A DNA stretch of 64,000 nucleotides. Origin: Euptelea pleiosperma (taxonomy: Eukaryota > Streptophyta > Magnoliopsida > Ranunculales > Eupteleaceae). The stretch lies in assembly GCA_035048495.1 (NCBI GenBank), contig CM068546.1, positions 18,234,435 to 18,298,434 on the forward strand. Direction: 5' to 3'. How positions within the stretch are numbered: the first letter of the stretch is position 1; each line of letters begins with the position of its first letter. Both the position numbers and the translations under genes were made by a program. Shown piece after piece: positions 32,136 through 42,887 of this stretch. Below the pieces are notes generated by a model that was not told where the DNA came from, searched no databases, and saw only the letters and a list, made by a program, of their open reading frames with translations.

Positions 32136-33710
32136 TAAAATTCCACCGGTCCGTTCTCTTTAACTCAATATACCTAGAAGGGGGGGTTGATTAGGTATTT
32201 AAAATTAATTATACCTACACAATTTTACTGATCAATGGTAAGGGGATAAAATCTCATGCCTTGGTTGTTTGAAAAAGGATTATCACAACCGACTCAAATC
32301 AAATATACCTCCGTGATATATTGTCTTTTTGTCGTTTGATCTAATCAGGATAGATTGCGGAACACAAACAAACAATCACACAAGACATGATATTTTTACG
32401 CGGAAACCTTAGCCAAGGAAAATCCACGGGACCACGTCTAGACGGAAAGTATCACTAACTGAAAAGTTAAATGAAACAAAGGTTACCTATGTAGCACCGT
32501 TGCAAATATAGCTTCCAACCTAAGCCAAGGCCCACTGCCGACGCGTCCACGTCCTCTGAATCAATGCCACGAATCTACGCGAGCCCTTACAGTGAATAAG
32601 CCTTATCCGCTTGTTCAGTTTGGCACACCCCAAACCTACCTTTGACCGGCTCCTCCGATCTTAATTCTCAACACTCCTGCCTTTGTAGAAGGTGAAGGAT
32701 TCAGTACACCCTGAACCCTAAATTGCTCAAAAGGTGTTGAGTCACACTGGTACTCACAGGCTTACTAAGTTGAATATAGAAGTGAAAAACCTAGGCTGAG
32801 TAAAGATCAAGCTCTTGGCTTTGATCAAGAAGAGAACAAGCTCACAAGATGTGAATGAAAACAAGCTTCTTGTTTTTCGAATGGACACTCTAATAAATAT
32901 ATCCTTTGCTTCTCTCTCTTGAAGATTGAGTCACTATATGTCTCTATGTGTGTTTAGAGAAGGCATAGAAGGGTTGTATTTATAGAATTCCAAGACCCTG
33001 AGTCGTGTGGAACGTGGGATAATAGAACCATGAATTTCAGAGCTAAAAAAATTGATTCTGTTCAAGGTCCAATCGTTTGTACACTTGGTCCAATCAATTG
33101 GAGATAAGTATCCAATCGATTAGGCTCAATAAGTTTTCTGTTCCGAAGGCACCAATCGATTGCACAGGGTTCTCCAATCGATTTGACATTTATAACTTTC
33201 TGTCCCGAAGGCTCCAATCAATTACCTAGAGTCTCCAATCGATTGTACTCAGAAAGATTTATGTCCTGAAGGCTCCAATCGATTTCACAGTCTCCAATCG
33301 ATTGTGCTCAAATATGTTTCTGCCTCGTAGTCTCAAATCAATTACACGGTGTCTCCAATCGATTGGACTTTCCCACTATTCAATATAATTGACTTTGACT
33401 CGGGTCTGTCCAATGACTAAGTTTGACCATTATATTTTGTACATTTTAATCAACTCCTATGGCCACTAAGTCACATACCTTCCTAATCGAGCGTACACGA
33501 TCGTTAATTGACAAATCGATAGTTACTTAGATGACTCCTGTCATCAACTGTCTGATTCTTGCTATCTCTGTCTTTTAGTCTTCACGTAGTTGGTGAAGTA
33601 TGCGTACCACGACATCTTCACACTACACTGGTGCTCGTAGGAATGGTTACAAGAATATTTTTATGTCGAACGAAATCTTTGCCAAAATGAATATTAAAAT
33701 ATTCCTTACA
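32136..33710 (-). repeat. 5' LTR of the Copia element
   Basis: It begins TAAAATTCCACCGG (a TG-to-TA change compared with the partner LTR) and ends ATTCCTTACA. It contains the palindrome array 33065-33365. Confidence 0.9.
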
Positions 33711-33715
33711 ATGGA

Positions 33716-33830
33716 TGCCAACTGTATATGTCGAGGTTCCGTTCTGCCTTTGGCTTTTTAGCCGAGAAGGTCTGGGTGCTTTGGCCCGTTTGTGGGACTT
33801 CTTCCTTCTTTGGAGTGGGACGCTTCTTTT
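33716..33830. repeat. Remainder of the Tat 149-bp array
   Basis: The unit cut at 27595 continues here with TGCCAACTGTATATG and ends near TTTGGAGTGGG. The pol stop codon lies about 60 bp further on. Confidence 0.75.
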
Positions 33831-33886
33831 TCGGCCGGCATGTTAAATGGCTTGAACCGAGATGCTATAGAACTTGAATCGAACTT

Positions 33887-34947
33887 TTATTGATAAAAAA
33901 CTTTCAAGTTGAAGGCATTCCAAGGTCTTTCGATTACTCCATCGTCTGACATCTTTAGGAAATAGGATCCGTGTTGTCTAAGTTTGTCAGTCACGTAGGG
34001 CCCTTCCCAATTTGAACCAAGCTTACCACTGTTGGCCTTCCTCGTGTTTTCGAATACTTTCCTGAGGACGAGATCCCCTGATTTAAAGACTCTGTGCTTT
34101 ACCCTTTGGTCAAACGCTCGTTTGATCCTCTATTGGTAGTCAGATAGACGGACCATGGCTTGTTCCCTTTGTTCCTCGAATAGGTCTATGTCGCGAGCCA
34201 GTATGCCTTCGTTCTGCCCCGACTCAACGGCTAGTGTTCAGGAGGTTGGCGCCATGGCCTTAGTTGGGATTACGACTTCTGTCCCGTTAGTTAGTGAGAA
34301 AGGAGATTCCCCTGTTGATCGCCTCGGGGTCATGCGATAGGCCCATAGTATGCCGTATAACTCCTCGGCCCATTTTCCTTTGGCCCTTTTCAATCTCTTT
34401 TTTAGTGTGTCGAGTATGACCCTGTGGGCAGCTTCTGCTAATCTGTTGCTCTGTGGATACCTCGGAGTGGATAAGCTTTTCTTTATCCCAAGTATTTGAC
34501 AAAAAGCTCGAATCTCAGCTACGTCGAACTGTGTGCCATTGTTTGTTATAATTTCCTAGGGTATGCGAAACGACATATGATGTTTTCCCAGAGAAATCTT
34601 TTGACGTTTGAGATGTGGACCTGAGGGAGCTCAACGGCTTCAATCCATTTGGTGAAGTTGTCAGTGGCAACTAGTAAAAAATGAACATTTCCTGGTGCCT
34701 TCCGGAGGGGCCCGATTATGTCCAGTCCTCATTTAGTGAATGGCCAGGCGTTGTACACTGGGTGCAACTCTTCCGCGGGCACTCTGATCAATGGCACATG
34801 CTTTTGGCAGCTCGGGCATTTGCGGACGAGGACCTTGGCGTCATTCTGCATGTACGGCCAAAAATACATTTGTGTGATTGCCTTGTGTGCTAGACTTCTC
34901 GCCCCCGAGTGGTTTTCGCACTCGACTGTATGTATTTCCTCTAACAC
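33887..34947 (-). pseudogene. Tat-like integrase
   Basis: The zinc-binding N-terminus is clear at 34947-34729 (HSGARSLAHKAI, then CPSCQ). The core follows with WGLDIIGPL and ATDNFTKWIEA, and the C-terminal end is readable as SGDLVLRKVFENTRK and WNAFNLKVFYQ before a TAA at 33887-33889. Several stops and shifts break the core between 34150 and 34560. Integrase inserts the element's DNA into the chromosome; this copy cannot. Confidence 0.75.
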
Positions 34948-35110
34948 GGTCTCTAATTGTGCCAGAGTTAGGCATTTTAGGAGTGGTCCGAATGCCGACT
35001 TACAGTATAGCTCTCCGTGTAACAGGGTATATCTTTTCGAGATGCCTTGTATCCGCCTTGCATCTATTTTTTATTCTGGGAGGGTCCCTTGTCGGAGGTA
35101 ATTGCCGATG

Positions 35111-35910
35111 TCATCCATCTAGCTCGACTCGCCCCCAGTGTTTACGGGTGCTATGTGTATCTCGTTTGGACTCTGTATGCTGGGGTACTCCTGAAATTCT
35201 ACCAAAATGAGTTTTGACTCCGTCTCTCCTAGCATTGTCGCCAGGTATGCTAACGAGTCCGAGTGCCTGTTCTTCTATCATGGGAGTTACTACAGCTTTA
35301 AGTGGGTGAAGTACTTTGCCAGTCCTCTTACTATGGATAGGTAAGCTGCCATCCTCTTGTCCCTTGCCTGGTAGGTCTCGTCGTACTGAGAAATGACGAG
35401 CTGTGAGTCTGAGTAAACTGTCAAGTTTGGTGACTCCGAGGTCTAGGGCAGCAGTAACTCCCGAAATGACAGCCTTGTACTCTGCCTCATTGTTGGATGC
35501 CTTGAAGCCGAGCTTCACGGCCCTCTCAATTCTGATATTTTCCAGTGTTACCAAGATGATTCCGATTCTTGATCCGTCCTCATTGGACAAGCCATCCGTG
35601 GACAGTCTCCAACCCGTTTCCTGTCAGAATGCTGCCGGGACTTCGGGTAGATAGAGGATGTCTGCGTCATCCTCTGCAAGTTGCTTGATGTTGCATACTG
35701 GGAAGTCGACTGGGAAACCTGCGAGAGCATGTCCTTTCTCGGATATTCTGGGGATGTACTTGATGTCATACTGTGCCAGATGAATAGCCCATTAGCCATT
35801 CGGCCGGATAGGTCAATCTTTCCAATGATGGACTTGAGTGGGAACTTGGTGTAGACCGTAATACTCCTTTCGTCGAAGTACGACTTCAATCTCCTGGATG
35901 CAAAAATTAG
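35111..35910 (-). pseudogene. Tat-like RNase H region
   Basis: Two parts are visible. The first (35889-35548, FDERSITVYT to LSGRMANGLFIW) fits the RT-linked RNase H end. The second (35590-35111) carries KASNNEAEYKAVISGVTAALDLGV, the mark of the additional archaeal-type RNase H of Tat elements. The second loses its expected frame after about residue 60. Confidence 0.7.
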
Positions 35911-35957
35911 TGCAAGGGCAGCCTTTTCTATTAATGCGTACCTGAGTTCAGCTCCGA

Positions 35958-37060
35958 TTAGTGTCTTGTGAAGAAGATCGATTTCTCTTCTTTGTTATGC
36001 TCCCAGAATAGTATGGCACTGATTGATTGTTCCGTTGTTGCTAGGTAGAGGCCGAGTGGTTCTCCTGCTTCTAGTTTCGAGAGTATATGTGGCTCGGCTA
36101 GGTATTCCTTCATTTTTCCAAATGCTTTGTCGCATTCGTCAGTCCACTGGAATTGCTCGTGTCTCTGTAGTAGCTTGAACAGTGGCCGACACTTATCTGA
36201 CGATCGTGTAATGAATCGGCTTAGTGCTGCTATCCTCCCAGCTAGTTTCTGGACTTCATTTCGGTTCTGAGGCAGTTTCATTTCCGTGAGGGCTCTGATC
36301 TGCTTAGGGTTGGCCTCTATTCCTCTCTTGGTGATCAAATACCCCAAGAATTTCTCCGAGGTGACTCTGAAGACGCACTTGCAGGGGTTCAGTTTCATGT
36401 TGTATTCCCGAAGGCGGTCGAGCGTTCGCCCCTGATCTGCCAAATGGCTGTCCCTTTGACGACTTTTGATCATCATGTCATCAATGTAAACTTTCATTGA
36501 TTCCCCGATCATGTCGTGGAACATTCGGTTGACCAATCTCTGATAGGTGGCTCCTGCGTTCTTGAGTCCGAATGGCATTACCTTGTAGCAGAACACCCCG
36601 CGATCCGTGGTGAAGGCTGTCTTTTCCTGATCGGACTCAAAGGGAGGAATCTTGTTATACCTGATTACCCATTCATGAATGACAAGATCTCGTAGCCCGA
36701 CATCGCGTCAACCAGTTGATCGATTCGCGGTAGTGGATATGGATCTTTTGGGCAGACTTTGTTCTGGTTTGTGAAGTCTATGCAGACCCGTATCTTCCCT
36801 GTCTTCTTGGGAATTGAGACCACTTTGGCAAGCCATTCGGGGTTTGTGACCTCCCGAATGAAGTTCGCTTTCTGCAGATTGTCGATCTCATCCCTTACGA
36901 CCGTCTACTTTTCTACTGACACGACCCTTGGCCGTTGCCTGACTGGAGTGTATCTGCGATTCACATTTAATTTATGGTAAGAAATATCCGGGTGTATCCC
37001 CGACATATCTTCCAATGACCAGGTGAATACATCCCGGTTGGCTATTAGGAGGTCTGTAAG
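35958..37060 (-). pseudogene. Tat-like reverse transcriptase
   Basis: The open part (36596-35958) begins in YKVMPFGLKNAGATYQRLV and has the catalytic VYIDDMMIKS, then FLGYLITKRGIEANPKQI. The upstream part reads RDVFTWSLEDMSGIHPDI and CIDFTNQNKVCPKDPYPLPRID, with at least one stop (VEK*) and a frame change before 36600. The DD pair is intact, yet the protein is split. Confidence 0.85.
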
Positions 37061-37322
37061 TCTCTGCTTTTCCCTTTTCGCCTAATGTTGATCCGACTTA
37101 AGTTATTTTTGGATTTTCGATGGTTCCGAGATTGACTTCCACTGTTGGCTCAATAGTTGGCCTTTCCTGATCCATGTTATCGCTTAGATCAGAGGCCGGA
37201 TGCTGTGGTTGCTACGTGCTGTCGACGGGTGGCTTGCTACTCTGGGGGTCAGTTCCAGGCTCAGCCACCTTTTTCGACATGACAGCTGTTGCATAACACT
37301 TTTTTAACGAGGTTTGATCTCC

Positions 37323-37868
37323 CTAGATCTCTATGGTCCCTCGTTCAGTGGGGAACCGGATCAGTTGATGATAGGTCGATGGGACGGCCTTCATCCTGTG
37401 GAGCCATCCTCTCCCCAAGATAATGTTGTATGGAGATGGGGTATCCACGACCAGGAAATCTATCATTCGCACGGCCGGTGCTGTCCTTACTGGCAGTGTG
37501 ATTTTCCCTTGGGCATACACTTTCTGTCCATTGAACCCGATCAATGGTGCCTCCATCGATTCCAACGTGACCTCTGAGAAGTTCATCTTTTTATAGGTGT
37601 CGACGAACAATATCTCCGTCGAACTTTCCGGATCTATGAGGATGCACTTGACGTCAAAACTCCCGATGGAAAGAGTCAATAGTAGTGCGTCTGAATGAGG
37701 TAGGTCCACCCCATCCAGATCAATGTTCGAAAAGGCGATTGTGTCTTCAGAGGTTCCCTTGGTCGTTCTGGAAAGTCTTGGTCCCTGCGCAACATTCAGA
37801 ACCTCCCGGAGATGTTCAACCTGCCGCAAGCTGATGTGATCCTGTCTCTCGAGCGCTCGGTGTGACAA
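37323..37868 (-). pseudogene. Tat-like protease, active site altered
   Basis: The frame contains DVKCILIDPESSTEILFVDTYKKM and the downstream FLVVDTPSPYNIILGRGWLHRMKA that marks this protease. In the family the active site reads DTGSS; here it reads DPESS, with both the Thr and Gly changed. That should abolish activity. The rest is well kept. Confidence 0.8.
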
Positions 37869-37869
37869 A

Positions 37870-38087
37870 CAGCTTGATCCCTATTGTATCACGTCTATGA
37901 TCATTGCCGGCATTGCCGCTTTGTTGGCTCCTTTTTTTGGATCGTAATTAGCGCATTTTGCGACTTCTTCTGTTTGTCGGACGTGCTGGCCCAAATGCCC
38001 TTTATCGATCAAGTTTTCTATTCGGTTCTTCAGGGCGTAACATTTGTTCGTCTCGTGCCCGTGGTCCATGTGGAAGGAGCAGTGTCA
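37870..38087 (-). pseudogene. Tat-like gag, zinc knuckle part
   Basis: MDHGHETNKCYALKNRIENLI is the second half of the Tat-type CxFHxxHGHxTxxC knuckle. The first half lies on the other side of the LTR inserted at 38093-39600. Confidence 0.75.
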
Positions 38088-38092
38088 CGTCT

Positions 38093-39600
38093 GGAATCCG
38101 GATACCAAGATACGACCCTAAAATTCGTGGATCGACCCGTACCCGAACTCAGAGGTGATCAATGAATGTCCCCTAGTGGTCCAATTAGATCAATTAGACT
38201 TCTAAGGTTCATTCGAAAAAATAGATTCATAGAGGTATTTAGAAAAAATAATTATAAAAATATTTAAATTATAAAAATACAATGAAAATGATAAAGAACA
38301 TAGTCATTCGTTATAGGTGTAAAAGAAACAATGGCCAAACCCATCATGGTGGCCCAAAATAAAGATCAACACAATAAGAATAAAGTAAATATTGTTAAAA
38401 TTAATTTATAATGCGTATCAACCATTACCTAATGAAATAAAAATAAAATCTTGAAGAAAAATAAGTATAGGATAGATTAAACACACTTACCTCAAGGTTT
38501 CTTGAACTTTAATGAAAATCAAAAGTTTCTTCAAATTTGAAAGTCGTCGGATCGTCTTCTCCTCGGGTTATGTTCTTCCATTCAGAGTCTCCGTCAATTC
38601 TCCCTTCTTACTCATGTGCGATAGGTGCCTGGATGAAGGTTTAATGGAGCTTTCTCTATTCTTCAATGGAGTTGGGTTTGTGAAAGCTTCTAAAGCTTTA
38701 GGGTTTTCATAAATATGTTTAGGGAATGATTATAATTTCTATTTTAGTGAAATTCGTAACTATCAAAGGGATGACTTTTCAACCCTCAAAAACTCATATT
38801 TTACACTACTAATGAGTTAGAAATGGGCCCAAGACCCATATATATCAACTAGGATTAATTAAAGATTATATTAAGCCCAAAAGGCCTCTAGATTGGCCAT
38901 ACGGGCCCACCCAATAATCATAACACAAATAATTATTTATTAATTCAATTAAACTATATTATATAATTTAAAAGTGCATACAATAAGGTATTGACACATG
39001 TCATACACACAAATCACATAAAAGTAGTCTAAATACATAAAAATCATAAAAAAGTTCAAAGCCCCGAAAAAGTGTTAAACTGATCTCAGAATGAGCCGAA
39101 AGTGATTCATGAGTCCCACACGCCTATTAAATAAATAAAATATAAGTAAATATTATTTTTAAAAATATAAGAATGGTAGGAAAGTTTAAAATTACGAAAA
39201 TACTATTTTTGTCAAAATCTCCCGAAATCTCCCGCTAAGGTTTTCATGTTCAGAAAAGGTTTCAAATTTCACAGGTAAGTTGGTAAGGATAAAATAGGAA
39301 TATTTTTGGTGTCTCGGGCCCACAAAATAATTTTTTTATAAAAGTTCTGGAATGTTAGCTAGGGAAAGAAAAAGTCCCCTGCAAGTTATGGTTCATTATT
39401 TTTAGTAGGAATTTAGCCCTAAAGAACGAGTTTCAAAAATAGAAAGTTTTTCAAAGTTGTCAGAATGAAACTAAATTAAACATACATACTCAAGCAATAT
39501 ATTAAACTATAAAAATAATAATAGAAGTTTGAAAAAGTTTCAGGTTTTTATTATTAGGTGAATTTACCATATTACCCTATAACGAAAGTTCAGGGTTACA
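38093..39600 (-). mobile_element. Chromovirus-type solo LTR in the gag knuckle
   Basis: Flanked by AGCAG at 38088-38092 and 39601-39605. On the coding strand it starts TGTAACCCTGAAC and ends CAGACGTGACA, as does the solo LTR at 47942-49754. A donor-like GAG/GTAAGTGTG lies at 38490 on the - strand. No internal sequence remains. Confidence 0.9.
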
Positions 39601-39605
39601 AGCAG

Positions 39606-40041
39606 TATTTGTTCCTGTCCTGTGTTCTTGCTGTCTTGAGGTTCATGGGTCGAGACCATTGTACCAAGTCCTTGATCAATTCCAGAGCCTCTTCTAGGGG
39701 GATGGCCAGAGCCGTGTAAGTGCGGTCGTCCCAGGTCTGAGATTTTTTGCTCGTCCGGCCATCAAATTTTCTCTTCCTCTCTTTTGCCCGTCGGCCTTTT
39801 TGGTATGACGAAGGGTGTCATCTTCTAGCCTGGCGTATTTCTCGGCCTTTGTAAATAGGGCGTCGAGGTCCGATGGGTAGTTCTTTGTGAGGGAACGATA
39901 GAGCTTGAACTCAATCGGTAGAGCTTTTTTGTAGGCCGTGACGGCGTGTTTATCATCACAGTCCTCTACCGTGATCATGACGTTCCGGAACCACTTGGTG
40001 AAGTCCCATTCAATCTCTTTCTGATCTTTTCTTATGTTGAA
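39606..40041 (-). pseudogene. Tat-like gag, middle part
   Basis: The frame carries FTKWFRNVMITVEDCDDKHAV and the LTKNYPSDLDALFTKAEKYARLED block, typical of the capsid end of Tat gag. It is followed by a basic linker and the first half of the zinc knuckle (RTQDRNKYC). The LTR at 40047 breaks its N-terminal side. Confidence 0.75.
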
Positions 40042-40122
40042 TAGAATGAAAGTAGGGTTTTTCTGTCGTTGAGAGAACGACCCTAACTTCAACAATATTT
40101 GTAATTATCCGAGACTTTTAAC

Positions 40123-40644
40123 CTGTAAAATATGAACTTTTGTATAGGGATTCGTGTCGGATGTCGATCCGCACTCGGGATTAGTCGGATTAGCGCGAAT
40201 AAGAACATAAAATGACAGATAATATACAAGAGAAAAAGGAGAATGATGGAAGAGATGAGAAGGGCGAGTCGATTTAAAACACATCCATGAGATCCAGAGA
40301 AGACTAAAATTATCAAAATCAAATTGCATTAATTAAACTATGGCTTACATGAAATAAATGACAGAAATAAATAAAGCGGTAAATCTATTCTAGAAAGCAT
40401 GTAAGAAAGCATGTAAAGAGAAATTTTAGAGAGAGAGGAAGAAGGTAGAGAGAGAATTTTCACACCTCGGTCGTTTACCGGCCGACAAGGTAGAGGTGAG
40501 AGAAAAACTCACCCTCTTGCATTCACCGAACGGAGTCAGTGGTGCAAAAAGGCGATCAGCCTGGGGATTCTAGATAAAGAAATTCACTTACCCTAGAGAG
40601 AGCAAATGAACCCTAGAAAGAGAAAATATCTTATGCGCACTTAC
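40123..40644 (-). other. Candidate LTR-embedded intron, copy C
   Basis: On the - strand the donor is AATCATG/GTAAGTGCG, a near-perfect consensus, and the acceptor is ATTTTACAG/GTTAAAAG. It is 522 bp and leaves 76 bp to the LTR end. Branch-like CTAATCC words and the palindromic box precede the acceptor, as in the other copies. Confidence 0.6.
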
Positions 40645-41353
40645 CATGATTTGAGACCGGGATCGACCCGGTGAGTGGTTCGGCCCGGGTGATCGGCCGT
40701 GATTGATTGGCTAATGAAGGTGACTCGGCCAATGGTGCAGAGGCTTTGTGAGGGTGTGTGCAACCGTAAATGCACGAGCCCTAGAAGTGGTCTGGCCAAG
40801 TGATGGAGAGCACGCCCATAGCGTTGCATGGAAGCATGGTGGTTGCAAAGATGATGGTTCACGGGCTGCTGTCCATGGAAGGAGGAGCCCGAGATGAAGG
40901 TGTGGGAGAAGGCGAGGCTCCAAGCCTCTTGAAGTGTGGTGTTCCATGAGTGATGACCAGTGGTAACTTCGTGAAGGAGAGGTTCAGGTAGCAGGTGAAC
41001 CATGTGCAAGCCAATGCAACTTGAAGGTGGAGATCCGGGCGTGAAAGGAAGAGAAAACCTGTCCGAAACAGAGGGTGGAATCACCGGTCTATTGAAGGAG
41101 AGCATCACGGTTGCTAGGGACTCACAGCCACCCCGCACCACTAAAAAATTTCGCCGCTAGAGAACCAAGGTGGTGGCGCAAGGAGGAGCTATGCCAATGG
41201 TTGCTGGACGGTGAATATGTAGGGGAGATGTTGGTCAAAGGTGGAGGTTGCAGGTTCTTTCGGAGATGACGGGCGGAGCAAGTGGTGGTGGAAGACGGTC
41301 CTCCAATGGCGATGACGGTGGAGAGGAGTACATGTGGCCACCATGGTTTAGTC

Positions 41354-41381
41354 GCCGGAGTTGCAGGTCTGCAACTCCGGC
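41354..41381. repeat. 28-bp perfect hairpin in LTR C leader
   Basis: The arms GCCGGAGTTGCAG and CTGCAACTCCGGC flank GT, identical to 22488-22515. Confidence 0.85.
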
Positions 41382-41872
41382 GTTGAAGCTTGTAGGTGGA
41401 GTTGTAGACAGCCTTGACGGTGAAGAGGAGCAGCAGGCGTTGCAAACGAGAAGAGCACAGGCGGGCAGAGTGGTGGTGCTGAGAACGCACAGCAGTAGCG
41501 TCTCCAGCGTAGGTAGAGGCGGACGGTGAAGGAGGAGGCGGAGGCGAACGTGCAACAGGTGGAGACACGCTGGTTGTTTCTAACGGAGTTGCAGGTTCGG
41601 CCAAAGGTTGAGTGGCAGACCTGCAACTCGGTCTGCAAGTGGAGGACGAGTTGTAGAAGGCCTTGGCGATGAAGAGGAGCAGCAGGCGTTCCTTTTTTTT
41701 TTTGCTGTAAGAGGAGGGGCGGCAAGGGGAGAACGTGAAGAAGGGAAGGAAAGAGAATGGCGGCAGCGTGGAGAATGGTGGTTGTGGCGACTCAAAGAGG
41801 ATCGTGCAAGCTCTGGGCAGAAGGCATGGAGAAGATGAAGAACAAGAAGAGAAGATGGAGGAAAAAAAAATG

Positions 41873-41900
41873 GCCGGAGTTGCAAACCTGCAACTCCGGC
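41873..41900. repeat. Second hairpin in LTR C leader
   Basis: Arms of 12 bp (GCCGGAGTTGCA and TGCAACTCCGGC) flank four bases. It sits near the start of the leader, about 150 bp after the TATA-like box, and has the same arms as the other hairpins. Confidence 0.8.
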
Positions 41901-42887
41901 GAAGTATGAAGGAAGAAGATGAAGAAGAAGGTGGAAGAAGAAGAGGAGAAAGAAAGAGCCGAAGACGACGAAAACGTCGGGAGAGTTTTGGGGGAAGGAG
42001 AGGAAGAGATTAAAGGGGGATTAGGGTTCGAACGAACCCTTCTCCTTCCTCTTATAAAGCTCCCTATTTCCATTAATGGAAATAGGGTATTTTTTAAATA
42101 AAAAAAATATTTTTAATTTTTTTTTTTTTTTTTTAAGTAAAATGCTACTTTTCTATGGGGAATCTCCCCAATTAGTGGACCCCCCATTTTTTAATTAAAA
42201 TTATTTTGAAATTCACGGGGTCCACTAACTGGTCGGACAGCGGGTCGATGATGATGGGCCCGGCTATTGGCCCACATGGACTGATGATGTCCATCGTCTC
42301 ACAAGATGATGTGACAGACATTCTGATGGCGATCGGATGGATGGTGACTTGATTGGGACCCAGATTGGTAGATCGACGGATCTAGAGAGATCCAACGGTC
42401 CGATTGAAGATCCAACGGTCCGATGGAAGATCCAACGGTCAGAAAGCTAAGGGAGATGAGATAGAGCCGAAGGGTAGGAGTTCTGGGGTTAAGTCAGTAG
42501 ATTCGAGGATCGAGAGATGAAGAGAGAGAGAGAATAAGAAGAGATGAGATAAAAAGTATCAAAAAAATGGAAAAAAGCACTGGCGGAGGGTCTGGAACCC
42601 TGGTCTTCACTGTGACCATCCTCACGCTTCTCCAGTAGAGTCGACTATCATTCCTTGCTGACTCATGTGGCTTTAAACGCTTTGGTCCGTCTCTTGGTCA
42701 TTGGCTCTCCTGCTCTCTTCGTTCTTTGGGCCGGCTTTTTGGTCCTCTTATTCAGCCTATATTTGGCCCATATCTTCTAGTCATAGCATGTGGGCTCTTT
42801 AAGCTTTGATAATGGGCTTTCCTGATCGATGTGGGCTTGCAAGTCTGGAGAATTGTCCCATCGGGGTTTCCTGCGACAGAAGAGGCG

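Larger units (their letters stand above)
27596..33710 (-). mobile_element. SIRE-like Ty1/Copia element, gag only (non-autonomous)
   Basis: Flanked by ATGGA at 27591-27595 and 33711-33715. LTRs are 27596-29189 and 32136-33710, and the PBS is at 32122-32133. The polypurine tract is GAAAAAGAGGGA on the - strand next to 29190. The internal region of about 2.9 kb holds only a gag C-terminal part and no protease, integrase or RT, so movement would need enzymes in trans. LTRs look about 95% alike over the first 300 bp by eye. Confidence 0.9.

Noticed and set aside
41122..42101. Ser/Pro-rich and Glu/Arg-rich frames
   Set aside because: They are the leader of LTR C, matching the same non-coding position in LTR A and LTR B.
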